Source of the DNA: Acidisphaera sp. S103
GTDB lineage: Bacteria > Pseudomonadota > Alphaproteobacteria > Acetobacterales > Acetobacteraceae
DNA: 37,673 bases
Direction: 5' to 3'
Assembly: GCF_009765975.1 (NCBI RefSeq)
Contig: NZ_LMUJ01000104.1
Coordinates: forward strand, 62,250 to 99,922
This document shows, in pieces, positions 15,649-23,995 of the stretch. The translations under genes and the position numbers were made by a program. Each line of letters starts with the position of its first letter. The stretch's first letter is position 1. The notes beneath the pieces were generated by a model that saw only the letters and a list, made by a program, of their open reading frames with translations, was not told where the DNA came from and ran no database searches.

Positions 15649-18020
15649 TGCGCGGTGACAACGGCTATAGCGAGCGGTCGGGCGAAATCTATCTGCCCTA
15701 TGTCGGACATTTGGCCGAGCAAGCCGTCCTGCTGCGCGACGGTTCGGTGATGGCAATGGGGCATGCCGGCGGCGCGGCTTTCGAACTGGAAGAGCCGGAG
15801 ATGCGCAATGCGCGGCTGCGCAACCTGAACACGCTGTTCCGCAATATCGCCGACGACAATGTCGTCATCGGCACGCACCTCATCCGTCATCCCGACGTCC
15901 CGCCCCTGCCCCGCGCCGCCTTCCGCTCCGGCTTCGCGGCCAGGCTCGACAGGGCCTATCGGGATCGCGTGCTGGACGGGCGGTTGTTCCGCAACGATTA
16001 CTTCGTCTCGCTAATCGTTACGCCACGCAACGTTCTGGGCAAAGCCGGCAGCAGGATCGCACGATTTCGCAAAGGCCCAGCGTCAGACGGCGATGCGGGC
16101 CTGCTACGGACCCTGGAAGATCTGTGGCAGGTGCTGGCGAACGGCCTGGAAGCCTACGGGGTGCGCCGGCTTGGCCTACGGGAAAAAAACGATGTGCTGT
16201 TCACCGAGATCGGTGAAGCGCTGCGGCTCATCATCTCCGGCCGCTGGATGCCGGTCCCGGTTGTCAGCGGGTCTCTGGGGGCGTCGATCTACACCGATCG
16301 GGTGATCTGCGGGAAGCGCGGTTTCGAGATCCGTGCACCGGGTGGCAGCTACATGGGAACGATCTTCTCATTCCGCGAATATCCGGCCAAGACGCGGCCC
16401 GGCATGCTCAACACCCTTCTGAGCGCCGACTTTCCGCTGATCCTCAGTCAGTCCTATGCGTTTCTGACCCGGACCCAGGCACATGGGCGGCTGGCAATGA
16501 AGTCGAGCCAGATGGCGAGCGCCGGTGACAAGGCCCTGAGCCAGATCGAGGGTCTGGCCGAGGCGGAGGACGCGCTGGCGTCCAACGAATTCATCATGGG
16601 CTCGCACCACCTCAGCCTGGCCATCTATGCCGACAATCTCAAGCAGCTCGGCGACCGCAGCGCCCGGGCACGCGCACGGCTGACGGATGCCGGGGCGGTC
16701 GTGGTGCAGGAGGGCATCGGCATGGAGGCGGCCTTCTGGTCGCAGCTTCCCGCCAACATTGAGTGGCGTACCCGGCCCGGCGCGATCAACTCGCGCAATT
16801 TCGCCGGCTTTTCCAGCCTGGACAATTTCCCGGCAGGCAAATCGCAAGGTCACTGGGGACCGACCCTTGTCCGGTTCCGCACCAATGGCGGCACCCCATA
16901 CGACTACGTTCCGCATGTCGACGATGTCGGCATGACAGCGATTTTCGGGCCGATCGGCTCGGGCAAGACCACGTTCCTCATGTTCCTCCTGGCGATGCTC
17001 GAACAAGCCATGGTCGAGCGCGGCGGCGCCGTGATCTTCTTCGACAAAGATCGCGGCGGCGAATTGCTGGTCCGTGCGACGGGTGGCACCTACCTGGTGC
17101 TGCGCCGTGGCGAGCCCAGCGGGCTGGCGCCGCTGCGCGGCCTGCAAGACACCCCGGCGGCGCGCGACTTTCTGCGCGAATGGGTCACGGGACTGATCGA
17201 AGGCGACGGCAAGGGTGGGATTTCGTCGGAGGAGGCGCGGCGCCTGGAGCGTGGCATTGCCCGCCAGCTCTCCTACGAGCCCGGGATGCGGTCCCTGGCC
17301 GGACTACGGGAATTCCTGCTGCATGGTCCGGCCGAAGGCGCCGGCGCCCGGCTGGAGCGCTGGTGTCGTGGCAACGCCCTTGGTTGGGCATTCGATGGCG
17401 ATGCCGACGAGGTGCGCCTCGATGCATCAATTACCGGCTTCGATATGACCCACCTACTGGATTACGAGGAGGTCTGCGCGCCCGCCGCTGTGTACCTTTT
17501 GCATCGCGTCGCCGCCGTGGTGGATGGCCGCCGTTTCGTCATGTCGTGCGACGAGTTCCGCGCCTACCTGCTCAACCCGATGTTCGCTGCCGTGGTCGAC
17601 AAGTTTTTGCTCACCGTGCGCAAGAACAACGGCATGCTGATCCTGGCGACGCAGCAGCCGGAGCACGTGCTGGAGTCGAAACTCGGCTCGTCCCTGGTGG
17701 CGCAGTGCATGACCAAGATCCTCTACCCGTCACCCACGGCGGATCGTGCAGCCTACATCGACGGCCTGAAATGCACTGAGGGCGAGTTTAAGGCTGTCCG
17801 CGAGGACATGGCACTCGGCAAGCGTCGTTTTCTGCTCAAGCGGGAGTCCGGCAGCGTCATCTGCGAGTTCGACCTCGGCGACCTGCGGGAATACGTCGCC
17901 GTCCTCTCGGGGCGGGCGAACACGGTGCGGTTTGCCGAGCGGCTGCGCCGTGAGCTGGGGGAGGATCCCTCCGCCTGGCTGGGCCCATTCATGGCCCGCT
18001 ACCACGAAGCTCGGGATTGA
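15648..18020 (+). CDS. virB4: VirB4 secretion ATPase
   Basis: A 790-residue ATPase that energises pilus assembly and substrate transfer at the inner membrane. The N-terminal VirB4 domain has RLRNLNTLFRNIADDNVVIG. The C-terminal motor has Walker A GPIGSGKTTF near residue 434 and Walker B FVMSCDEFRAYL near 630, then LILATQQPEHVL, the family's sensor segment. Length is normal. I chose ATG 15648, overlapping the virB3 stop, rather than further upstream. It is followed by virB5 after a 19-base gap. Confidence 0.97.
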   Translation: MRGDNGYSERSGEIYLPYVGHLAEQAVLLRDGSVMAMGHAGGAAFELEEPEMRNARLRNLNTLFRNIADDNVVIGTHLIRHPDVPPLPRAAFRSGFAARLDRAYRDRVLDGRLFRNDYFVSLIVTPRNVLGKAGSRIARFRKGPASDGDAGLLRTLEDLWQVLANGLEAYGVRRLGLREKNDVLFTEIGEALRLIISGRWMPVPVVSGSLGASIYTDRVICGKRGFEIRAPGGSYMGTIFSFREYPAKTRPGMLNTLLSADFPLILSQSYAFLTRTQAHGRLAMKSSQMASAGDKALSQIEGLAEAEDALASNEFIMGSHHLSLAIYADNLKQLGDRSARARARLTDAGAVVVQEGIGMEAAFWSQLPANIEWRTRPGAINSRNFAGFSSLDNFPAGKSQGHWGPTLVRFRTNGGTPYDYVPHVDDVGMTAIFGPIGSGKTTFLMFLLAMLEQAMVERGGAVIFFDKDRGGELLVRATGGTYLVLRRGEPSGLAPLRGLQDTPAARDFLREWVTGLIEGDGKGGISSEEARRLERGIARQLSYEPGMRSLAGLREFLLHGPAEGAGARLERWCRGNALGWAFDGDADEVRLDASITGFDMTHLLDYEEVCAPAAVYLLHRVAAVVDGRRFVMSCDEFRAYLLNPMFAAVVDKFLLTVRKNNGMLILATQQPEHVLESKLGSSLVAQCMTKILYPSPTADRAAYIDGLKCTEGEFKAVREDMALGKRRFLLKRESGSVICEFDLGDLREYVAVLSGRANTVRFAERLRRELGEDPSAWLGPFMARYHEARD

Positions 18021-18039
18021 ACGGAGAAGGATGACGGCA

Positions 18040-18741
18040 ATGAGGAAGACTCTCGTTACGATGGCGGTCCTGGCTGGTTGCGGCGCGTTCGGTCGTGGCG
18101 CGTGCGCGCAGGGTTATCTCGTCTACGACAACTCCAATTTCCTGCAATCCATCCAAGCCGTGGCGACAGCGGCGAGAGAACTGGCGCAACTGCAGGCACA
18201 GCTTCAGCAGATGCGCCAGCAATATCAGATGTTCACCAACGCAACGAACGTCACCGGAATGTTTCCGGCGCTGAATGCGCCGTCGCTGCAGAACCCGATG
18301 CCGGCGGCCAGCGCGATGCCTGGTCAGATCGCCGGCTCAGCCAACAGCCTGTCGGGTCTGGGCCAGACATTTTACACTTTGAACCATATCTTCACCGCAA
18401 CAGGGAGCGACCCGCAGGCCACTCTGCTCAACCGGTCTGCGATCGCTACGGCAAACATTCAGGGGATGGCGACGGCCAATCTGGCGTCCATTGAGCAGCG
18501 CCAAGCCAACCTGACCGCGATGCAGACGGAACTGCAGAACGCGACCGATATCAAGCAGGTGGAGGCAATCAACGGCCGCATTGCGATCGAGAGCAACGCG
18601 ATCCAGGGGCAGCAGGCCCAGGCGCAGAACCTGGCCGCACTGGCGTCCGCTCAGGCTCAGGCAAACCAGCAGGCAGCACTGCAAAGCATTCGACAAGGCC
18701 ATGAACAGGCCGCGGCGATGTTCACCGGGACGCTTAACTGA
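18040..18741 (+). CDS. virB5: VirB5/TrbJ-like minor pilus protein
   Basis: A 233-residue exported protein. The signal peptide is MRKTLVTMAVLAGCGAFG to about ACAQG. The mature protein is helical and Gln/Ala-rich, beginning VYDNSNFLQSIQAVATAARE with a QLQAQLQQMRQQY coiled coil, as in VirB5 and TrbJ. VirB5 sits at the pilus tip and helps contact recipients. I chose ATG 18040 because GGAGAAGG lies at normal distance from it, while ATG 18031 directly abuts that site. It overlaps the next gene by one base. Confidence 0.9.
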   Translation: MRKTLVTMAVLAGCGAFGRGACAQGYLVYDNSNFLQSIQAVATAARELAQLQAQLQQMRQQYQMFTNATNVTGMFPALNAPSLQNPMPAASAMPGQIAGSANSLSGLGQTFYTLNHIFTATGSDPQATLLNRSAIATANIQGMATANLASIEQRQANLTAMQTELQNATDIKQVEAINGRIAIESNAIQGQQAQAQNLAALASAQAQANQQAALQSIRQGHEQAAAMFTGTLN

Positions 18742-19115
18742 TGTTCGTTCGCATCATAGGACTAGGCCTACTGCTGGCGGTGACCGCGAGTCAGGCGTTC
18801 GCGGTCGAGCCGGCCAAGCATACCGTGGAGTGGTATCGGACCCATCAGCAGGACCGCGAGAACGTCCTGCGGACCTGCCAGAACGATCACACCTACGACG
18901 ATTCGGCGGATTGCCGGAACGCAGCCAGCGCCGCCCATGCAGCACTTGCCGATAGCCTCGAGACGCCGGGCGCGAAGGACCCCGAGGCCGATCCCGCGCA
19001 CTACGGACATGATGCCGGGATGATTGCGATGATGCTTTCGATGTGTGCCCACGGCGGGGTACCTCCGTCCTGGTGCTCGGCCGCGCGAACGGCATCGGCA
19101 AATTTGAAACGGTAG
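18741..19115 (+). CDS. EexN-like entry-exclusion protein
   Basis: A 124-residue exported protein with a clear signal peptide (MFVRIIGLGLLLAVTASQAF). The region after it, HTVEWYRTHQQDRENVLRTC with a later DCRNAASAAHAAL, matches the EexN pattern (TVEWY...H...R...L..C......DC.NA..A). EexN-type proteins reduce entry of related plasmids into a cell that already carries one. The usual lipoprotein Cys is not seen at the cleavage site, so it may be periplasmic. A His-rich, Cys-containing tail (PAHYGHDAGMIAMMLSMCAH) extends beyond the core. The position between virB5 and virB6 is the usual one for such genes. Confidence 0.75.
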   Translation: MFVRIIGLGLLLAVTASQAFAVEPAKHTVEWYRTHQQDRENVLRTCQNDHTYDDSADCRNAASAAHAALADSLETPGAKDPEADPAHYGHDAGMIAMMLSMCAHGGVPPSWCSAARTASANLKR

Positions 19116-19118
19116 CAC

Positions 19119-20042
19119 ATGAATCAAACCCCCTTTACCAATATGGCAACGAACTTTGGCACTGCGTTCGGCACCGGGACGCAGAATGCCGTCACGTCCC
19201 TGCTTGCTGCCGTGGCGACGCCGCTGATGGCGTGCGTCACGCTCTGGATTATCGTTCAGGGCATCCTGGTGATGCGTGGCGACATGGACGCCAGAGGGGG
19301 TGTCACGCGAATCATCAAAATTGCCCTGGTTATCGGCATCCTTACGTCTTCCGGTCTCTACACAAACTACGTGCAAACGCTGTTCATCACGACGATTCCT
19401 AATTGGTTTGCCACGGCGGCAGGCGGCTCACCGGCAGCTATCACCAGCACGCCTGCGACTTTCGACAATATGTGGCAGGTGACCGAGCACACGGTCGAAA
19501 CCGTCAGTGCGCAGATCCCGATTTACGATGTCGTCGACGCCGTAAGTCTGTCGCTGATCGAATTGTCCATCATGGTTTTGCTGGTGGTGACATTTGCGAT
19601 CTATGAATTCGCCATCATCGCAATCGGCATCATGGTTGCGATCGGACCTGTCCTGATCGTGGGCTACCTGTTCGAGGCGACAAAGGGGGTGACGGACCGG
19701 TGGATCGGTAAGCTGATCACCTACAGCCTGCTGACCTTGCTGATCAACGTCACGCTCAACATCGTGTTGACCGGCGAAAAAACATACATGCGGGTCATCC
19801 TGACGCAACAAGCAACGGGGACTGCCGCGGTGGCGATCGAAATCAAAGTCCTGATCGAGTTGGCCATGTTCTTCGCCATGGGTGCTTTCATTGTCATTTC
19901 TCTGCCGGCAATCGCTGCGACACTTGGCGGTGGCCTGGGTGTCAGCCCCGGTGCTGCTATCATGAATACGATCACCAATCTTTCTACGCGCGGGGTCTCG
20001 CGTGCGGCGAAACTGGGCGCGGCGAAGCCAAAGGCGGCATAG
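19119..20042 (+). CDS. virB6: VirB6 polytopic inner-membrane protein
   Basis: A 307-residue protein with at least five hydrophobic helices, including VATPLMACVTLWIIVQGILV, IIKIALVIGILTSSGLY, LSIMVLLVVTFAIYEFAIIA, the central GPVLIVGYLFEATK and the late AMFFAMGAFIVISLPAIAAT. This fits the VirB6/TrbL family, which forms part of the inner-membrane channel. Length is normal. It starts 3 bases after the EexN-like gene, in the same operon. Confidence 0.93.
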   Translation: MNQTPFTNMATNFGTAFGTGTQNAVTSLLAAVATPLMACVTLWIIVQGILVMRGDMDARGGVTRIIKIALVIGILTSSGLYTNYVQTLFITTIPNWFATAAGGSPAAITSTPATFDNMWQVTEHTVETVSAQIPIYDVVDAVSLSLIELSIMVLLVVTFAIYEFAIIAIGIMVAIGPVLIVGYLFEATKGVTDRWIGKLITYSLLTLLINVTLNIVLTGEKTYMRVILTQQATGTAAVAIEIKVLIELAMFFAMGAFIVISLPAIAATLGGGLGVSPGAAIMNTITNLSTRGVSRAAKLGAAKPKAA

Positions 20043-20094
20043 CCCTCCGCCATCATTACGCATCCCACTTCAAAATCCGGGAAGGAGACCAAGG

Positions 20095-20256
20095 GTGAAG
20101 ATTGTTGTGGCCATGGTTACGCTGGTCAGCCTAGCCGCGTGCAGCAATGCCGAAGTCCTGGCGAAACCAAGAGGACCGGTCTTCGCGCTGAACACCGGTC
20201 ATTGGCAGCCCACACCGGCGGACCTTCGGATACCCAAGTCTGGCGGGGCCCAATGA
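20095..20256 (+). CDS. virB7: VirB7 lipoprotein
   Basis: A 53-residue lipoprotein starting at GTG 20095, with GGAG 7 bases upstream. The lipobox is SLAAC, and the mature part reads PRGPVFALNTGHWQPTPADL. VirB7 is the outer-membrane lipoprotein that stabilises VirB9 in the core complex. Its stop overlaps the virB8 start by ATGA. It is short and GTG-initiated, so it is easily missed. Confidence 0.88.
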   Translation: MKIVVAMVTLVSLAACSNAEVLAKPRGPVFALNTGHWQPTPADLRIPKSGGAQ

Positions 20257-20945
20257 ATAAGGAGAATTTTGCCCTTCCCGTCGATCGAACGAGGCTGAGC
20301 GATTACTACAAGCAGGTCGAATCGTTTCAGCACGAGCGAGCCACGGCCGCACGGCGCACCTCGACCATTCTGGCAGCCGTCGCCGGCATCGCGATCGTCG
20401 CCAATCTGGGCCAAGCGTGGACCATCGCCTCCCTCCTCCCGCTCACCAAGATCGTTCCGGTCTATCTGTGGGTGCGCCCGGATGGGACCGTGGACAACGC
20501 GGTTGCCCTGTCCCGCCTGCCGGCAACGCAGAGCCAGGCCGTCGTCACCGCCGCACTGTGGGAATATGTGCGATTGCGCGAGGGTTACAGCTATGACACC
20601 GCGCAATATGGCTATGACGCGGTCTCGGGCATGAGCGCCGATGCACCCCGCGGCCAGTATCAGAGCTGGTTCAATTACCCCAACGCGCAGTCGCCGCAGG
20701 TGACGGTCGGCAAGAAAGGCACGATCGAGATCGAGCACATCTCATCGGCGAACATTTCGGAAAACGTGCAGCAGGTTCGCTACCGCCGTGTCCTGACCCT
20801 GATCGGCCAGCAGCCGATCGTCACCACATGGACAGCGACTTTACAATTCGAGACCGTTGCAGCGCTGCCGGCGGCGCTGCGTCTCAGAAACCCCGGCGGG
20901 GTCATTGTCACCTCCTATCAGGCCGCGGAGGACAGCCCACAATGA
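20253..20945 (+). CDS. virB8: VirB8 inner-membrane assembly protein
   Basis: A 230-residue protein with one membrane helix (TILAAVAGIAIVANLGQAWT) near residues 36-56 and a periplasmic VirB8/NTF2-like domain containing VYLWVRPDGTVDNAV, WEYVRLREGYSYDTAQYGYD and RYRRVL. VirB8 nucleates channel assembly and contacts VirB9 and VirB10. ATG 20253 is the coupled start (ATGA with virB7), although the frame is open further upstream. It overlaps virB9 by ATGA. Confidence 0.95.
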   Translation: MNKENFALPVDRTRLSDYYKQVESFQHERATAARRTSTILAAVAGIAIVANLGQAWTIASLLPLTKIVPVYLWVRPDGTVDNAVALSRLPATQSQAVVTAALWEYVRLREGYSYDTAQYGYDAVSGMSADAPRGQYQSWFNYPNAQSPQVTVGKKGTIEIEHISSANISENVQQVRYRRVLTLIGQQPIVTTWTATLQFETVAALPAALRLRNPGGVIVTSYQAAEDSPQ

Positions 20946-21835
20946 GGCGGCTTTTGTGCGGGTTGCTCTGCGTGTCTGCCCTGACATTCCCCGCCTGGGC
21001 GAAGGAAGACCCGATCCCCGGCCGGGAGGATGCGCGCATGCGCACCCTCCCCTACGATCCGGGCCAGGTGGTCCACCTTTCGACCGCCGTGGGTGCCACA
21101 CTCGTCGTCGGCTTCGGAACGAAGGAAACGGTGACCGCGGTCGCCGTGACCGACAGCAAAGACCTCAAGGCGATGCCGAAGGGCAATTTCCTGTTCTTCA
21201 AGTCGCAGGAAGCCCTGCCGTTGCAGCCGGTCATCGTGCTGACCTCGACCGAGGGCGGCGGGACACGGCGCTATGTTTTCGAGATCGCAACCGTCCCGGC
21301 CGCAAGCCTCGGCGAAGACGCGCCGGGGGTCTATTACAGCGTCCAGTTCACCTATCCGGCCGACGAAGCCGCACGGCGGCGCGCCCTGGCAGCGGCGCAA
21401 GCCGCAAAGAATTTGGCCACGGCGCAAGCTCGCGAGGCACAACGCCAGCTCCAGCTTGCGCATGATGAGATGGAACGGCGGGCGAGAGACCCCTTCTCGG
21501 GTGACAGGAACTGGCACTACGTCGCCCGGGGCGACCGGACGCTGCTGCCGCTGGAAGTCTTCGACAACGGCTATAGCACGGTGTTCCGCTTTCCGGGCAA
21601 TGTCCGCATCCCCTCGGTCTTTGTCATCAATCCCGACGGCAAGGAAGCCACGCCGAACTACGCGGTGAAGGGCGATCTGCTGCAGGTCGACGCCGTGGCG
21701 CGCAGCTGGCGGCTGCGGGACGGCCAAACGGTGCTGGGGATCTGGAACCAGGCGTTCGATCCCGTGGGCAAAAATCCCGAGACCGAGACCACCAGCCCGA
21801 ATGTGCAGCGCGTTATCAAGGACGCGCCACCATGA
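20942..21835 (+). CDS. virB9: VirB9 outer-membrane core protein
   Basis: A 297-residue exported protein. The signal peptide is MRRLLCGLLCVSALTFPAWA. The mature N-terminal part has RTLPYDPGQVVHLSTAVG. A helical Ala/Gln-rich linker follows (about 140-180), then the conserved C-terminal block NWHYVARGDRTLLPLEVFDN, FRFPGNVRIPSVFVINPDGK and YAVKGDLLQV. VirB9 pairs with VirB7 and VirB10 to form the outer-membrane ring. Coupled starts at both ends (ATGA) place it firmly in the operon. Confidence 0.96.
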   Translation: MRRLLCGLLCVSALTFPAWAKEDPIPGREDARMRTLPYDPGQVVHLSTAVGATLVVGFGTKETVTAVAVTDSKDLKAMPKGNFLFFKSQEALPLQPVIVLTSTEGGGTRRYVFEIATVPAASLGEDAPGVYYSVQFTYPADEAARRRALAAAQAAKNLATAQAREAQRQLQLAHDEMERRARDPFSGDRNWHYVARGDRTLLPLEVFDNGYSTVFRFPGNVRIPSVFVINPDGKEATPNYAVKGDLLQVDAVARSWRLRDGQTVLGIWNQAFDPVGKNPETETTSPNVQRVIKDAPP

Positions 21836-22947
21836 GCGAGAGCAGGAACGCCGGCGTTCCTCACGGGATTGACGACGACGGGTCGATCGTCTCGGGCGCA
21901 CCGGGCCGGCAGCTGAGTGCGGTGCAGAAGGTCGGTCTCGCCGGCCTGGTGCTGGTCGTCTTTCTGGGATTCATCTGGATCAACCAGCTCAACAAGGTCA
22001 CGCAGCCGGTCAAGCAGCCTGACGGGGTGCCGTTATCCGTGGGCGGCGCGTTCCATCCGCCACCTTCACCCCCCGATACTCCAGCCGCAACGCCGGCGTC
22101 TCTACCCATGCCCGCGACATCGGCGGCAGCTTCGATCTTGCCGCCGGCCAGACATGAGATGACGCCGGCGGAGAGCCCGATCTTCGCCTTCTCCGGCGGT
22201 GGCAGCGCTCCGGAGGCCGCGGCGGCGTTGCCGACACAAGCCGCGCTCTCCAATGGCGCACCGCCAAGCCCGCCCGCCGGAGCGCCATCCGCCCTGGCCA
22301 GCATGCTCAAGCCGACGGTGCTGAGCGGCTCCAAGGCCCGCCTCCTGCCGCATCCCGACATGATGCTGACGATGGGGACGATGATCCCCTGCACGCTGCA
22401 AACCGCGATCGACAGCCAGCTCGCCGGCTACGTCAAATGTGTCCTGCCGCAGGACGTGCGCAGCACGACGGGCGATGTCGTGCTGCTCGATCGCGGCACG
22501 ACCGTGGTCGGCGAGATCGGCCGCGGCCTGGTGGAGGGTCAGGACCGGGTGTTCGTGCTGTGGGACCGTGCGGAAACGCCGGACCATGCAGTCATCGAGC
22601 TGTCCTCGCCGGGAACGGACGCGTTGGGCCGATCCGGTCTGCCAGGCCGCGTCAACAACCACTGGTGGGAGCGGTTCGGCTCCGCGATCCTGCTGTCGGT
22701 GATCCAGGGCGGCCTGCAGACCGGCACCGCACTCGCCGCCAATTCAGGATCATCAGGCGGAACGTTCTTCAATTCGTTCCAGTCGAACGGCACGAACATC
22801 TCCGACACCGCTCTGCAAGCGACCATCAATATTCCCCCGACATTGGAAAAGAACCAGGGAGATAACGTGGCGATCTTCGTCGCGAAGGACCTGGACTTTT
22901 CCGACGTATACAACCTGCGCGTGACAGGGGCCGCCCATGGCCAGTGA
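21832..22947 (+). CDS. virB10: VirB10 core-complex scaffold
   Basis: A 371-residue protein that spans both membranes. A short cytoplasmic N-terminus is followed by one helix (KVGLAGLVLVVFLGFIWI, about 33-50) and a long Pro/Ala-rich periplasmic stretch (about 65-160). The beta-barrel domain has MTMGTMIPCTLQTAIDSQLA, LLDRGTTVVGEIG and GLPGRVNNHWWERFGSAIL. It ends INIPPTLEKNQGDNVAIFVA, the family signature. It overlaps virB9 by ATGA and virB11 by 11 bases. Confidence 0.96.
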   Translation: MSESRNAGVPHGIDDDGSIVSGAPGRQLSAVQKVGLAGLVLVVFLGFIWINQLNKVTQPVKQPDGVPLSVGGAFHPPPSPPDTPAATPASLPMPATSAAASILPPARHEMTPAESPIFAFSGGGSAPEAAAALPTQAALSNGAPPSPPAGAPSALASMLKPTVLSGSKARLLPHPDMMLTMGTMIPCTLQTAIDSQLAGYVKCVLPQDVRSTTGDVVLLDRGTTVVGEIGRGLVEGQDRVFVLWDRAETPDHAVIELSSPGTDALGRSGLPGRVNNHWWERFGSAILLSVIQGGLQTGTALAANSGSSGGTFFNSFQSNGTNISDTALQATINIPPTLEKNQGDNVAIFVAKDLDFSDVYNLRVTGAAHGQ

Positions 22948-23977
22948 AGCCGCGCCGCAGCTGCGCCATCTGCTCAAACCGATCCTGCACTGGCTGGACG
23001 ATCCGGCGACGGAGGAAATCGCCATTAACCAGCCTGGCGAGGCGTTCGTCCGGCAAAAGGGCGCTTTCACCCGGTATGATCTGGCGTTCGAGTATGACGA
23101 TCTGGAGGATATCGCCATCCTGGCCGGTGCGTTGCGCCGCCAGGACGTCGGTTCGCGCAGCCCGCTCTGCGCGACGGAACTGCCGGGCGGCGAACGTCTG
23201 CAAATCTGCCTGCCGCCGTCGGTCCCCAACGGCACCGTCAGCCTGACGATCCGCCGCCCGGGAACCTCGGTGTCGGCGCTGTCCGATGTCGGCAAGCGGT
23301 ATCAAACGTCCCGCTGGAACAGATGGGAAAAACGCCACGAGACGGAGAACCGACAGAACGCGGAGGTGCTGGCGTTCTACGACACGGGCGACATCGAGGG
23401 GTTCTTCAAAGCCTGTGTCCGCAACCGGCTGACGATGTTGCTGTGCGGGGCGACCGGCAGCGGCAAGACGACGATGGGCAAGACGCTGATCGCGGCCATC
23501 CCGCCGCATGAACGGCTGATCACCATCGAGGACACGCTCGAACTGGTCATCCCGCACGCAAACCATGTCCGCCTGCTCTACGCCAAAAGCGGCATCGGCC
23601 TGGGGGGCGTCACCGCCGAAGCCCTCCTGCAAGCCAGTCTACGGATGCGACCGGACCGTATCTTGCTGGGGGAGATGCGCGACGATGCGGCCTGGACTTA
23701 TCTCAACGAAGTGGTGTCAGGCCATCCCGGGTCGATTTCGACCATTCACGGCGCCAATCCGGTACAGGGTTTCAAGAAACTCTTTTCTCTCGTGAAAGGG
23801 TCTCCACAGGGTGCGGCGCTAGAAGACAGGACGTTGATCGAGATGTTGTCGGCGGCGATCGATGTCATCGTGCCATTTCATACCACAGGCGAAATCTATG
23901 AGATTGGCGAGGTCTGGCTGGCGGCGGACGCACGCCGCCGCGGCGAAACCGTCGGCCATCTGCTGTCCGAGACGTGA
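22937..23977 (+). CDS. virB11: VirB11 traffic ATPase
   Basis: A 346-residue hexameric ATPase of the PulE/VirB11 family on the cytoplasmic face. N-terminal domain: LDDPATEEIAINQPGEAFV. Walker A GATGSGKTTMGKTL starts near residue 171. Then come the Asp box ITIEDTLEL, Walker B RMRPDRILLGEMRDDAAW (about 235-255) and the His box GHPGSISTIHGANP. All motifs are intact and length is normal. It powers pilus assembly and substrate transfer with VirB4 and VirD4. Confidence 0.97.
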   Translation: MASEAAPQLRHLLKPILHWLDDPATEEIAINQPGEAFVRQKGAFTRYDLAFEYDDLEDIAILAGALRRQDVGSRSPLCATELPGGERLQICLPPSVPNGTVSLTIRRPGTSVSALSDVGKRYQTSRWNRWEKRHETENRQNAEVLAFYDTGDIEGFFKACVRNRLTMLLCGATGSGKTTMGKTLIAAIPPHERLITIEDTLELVIPHANHVRLLYAKSGIGLGGVTAEALLQASLRMRPDRILLGEMRDDAAWTYLNEVVSGHPGSISTIHGANPVQGFKKLFSLVKGSPQGAALEDRTLIEMLSAAIDVIVPFHTTGEIYEIGEVWLAADARRRGETVGHLLSET

Positions 23978-23995
23978 GCGCGGGAGATTATTCGG

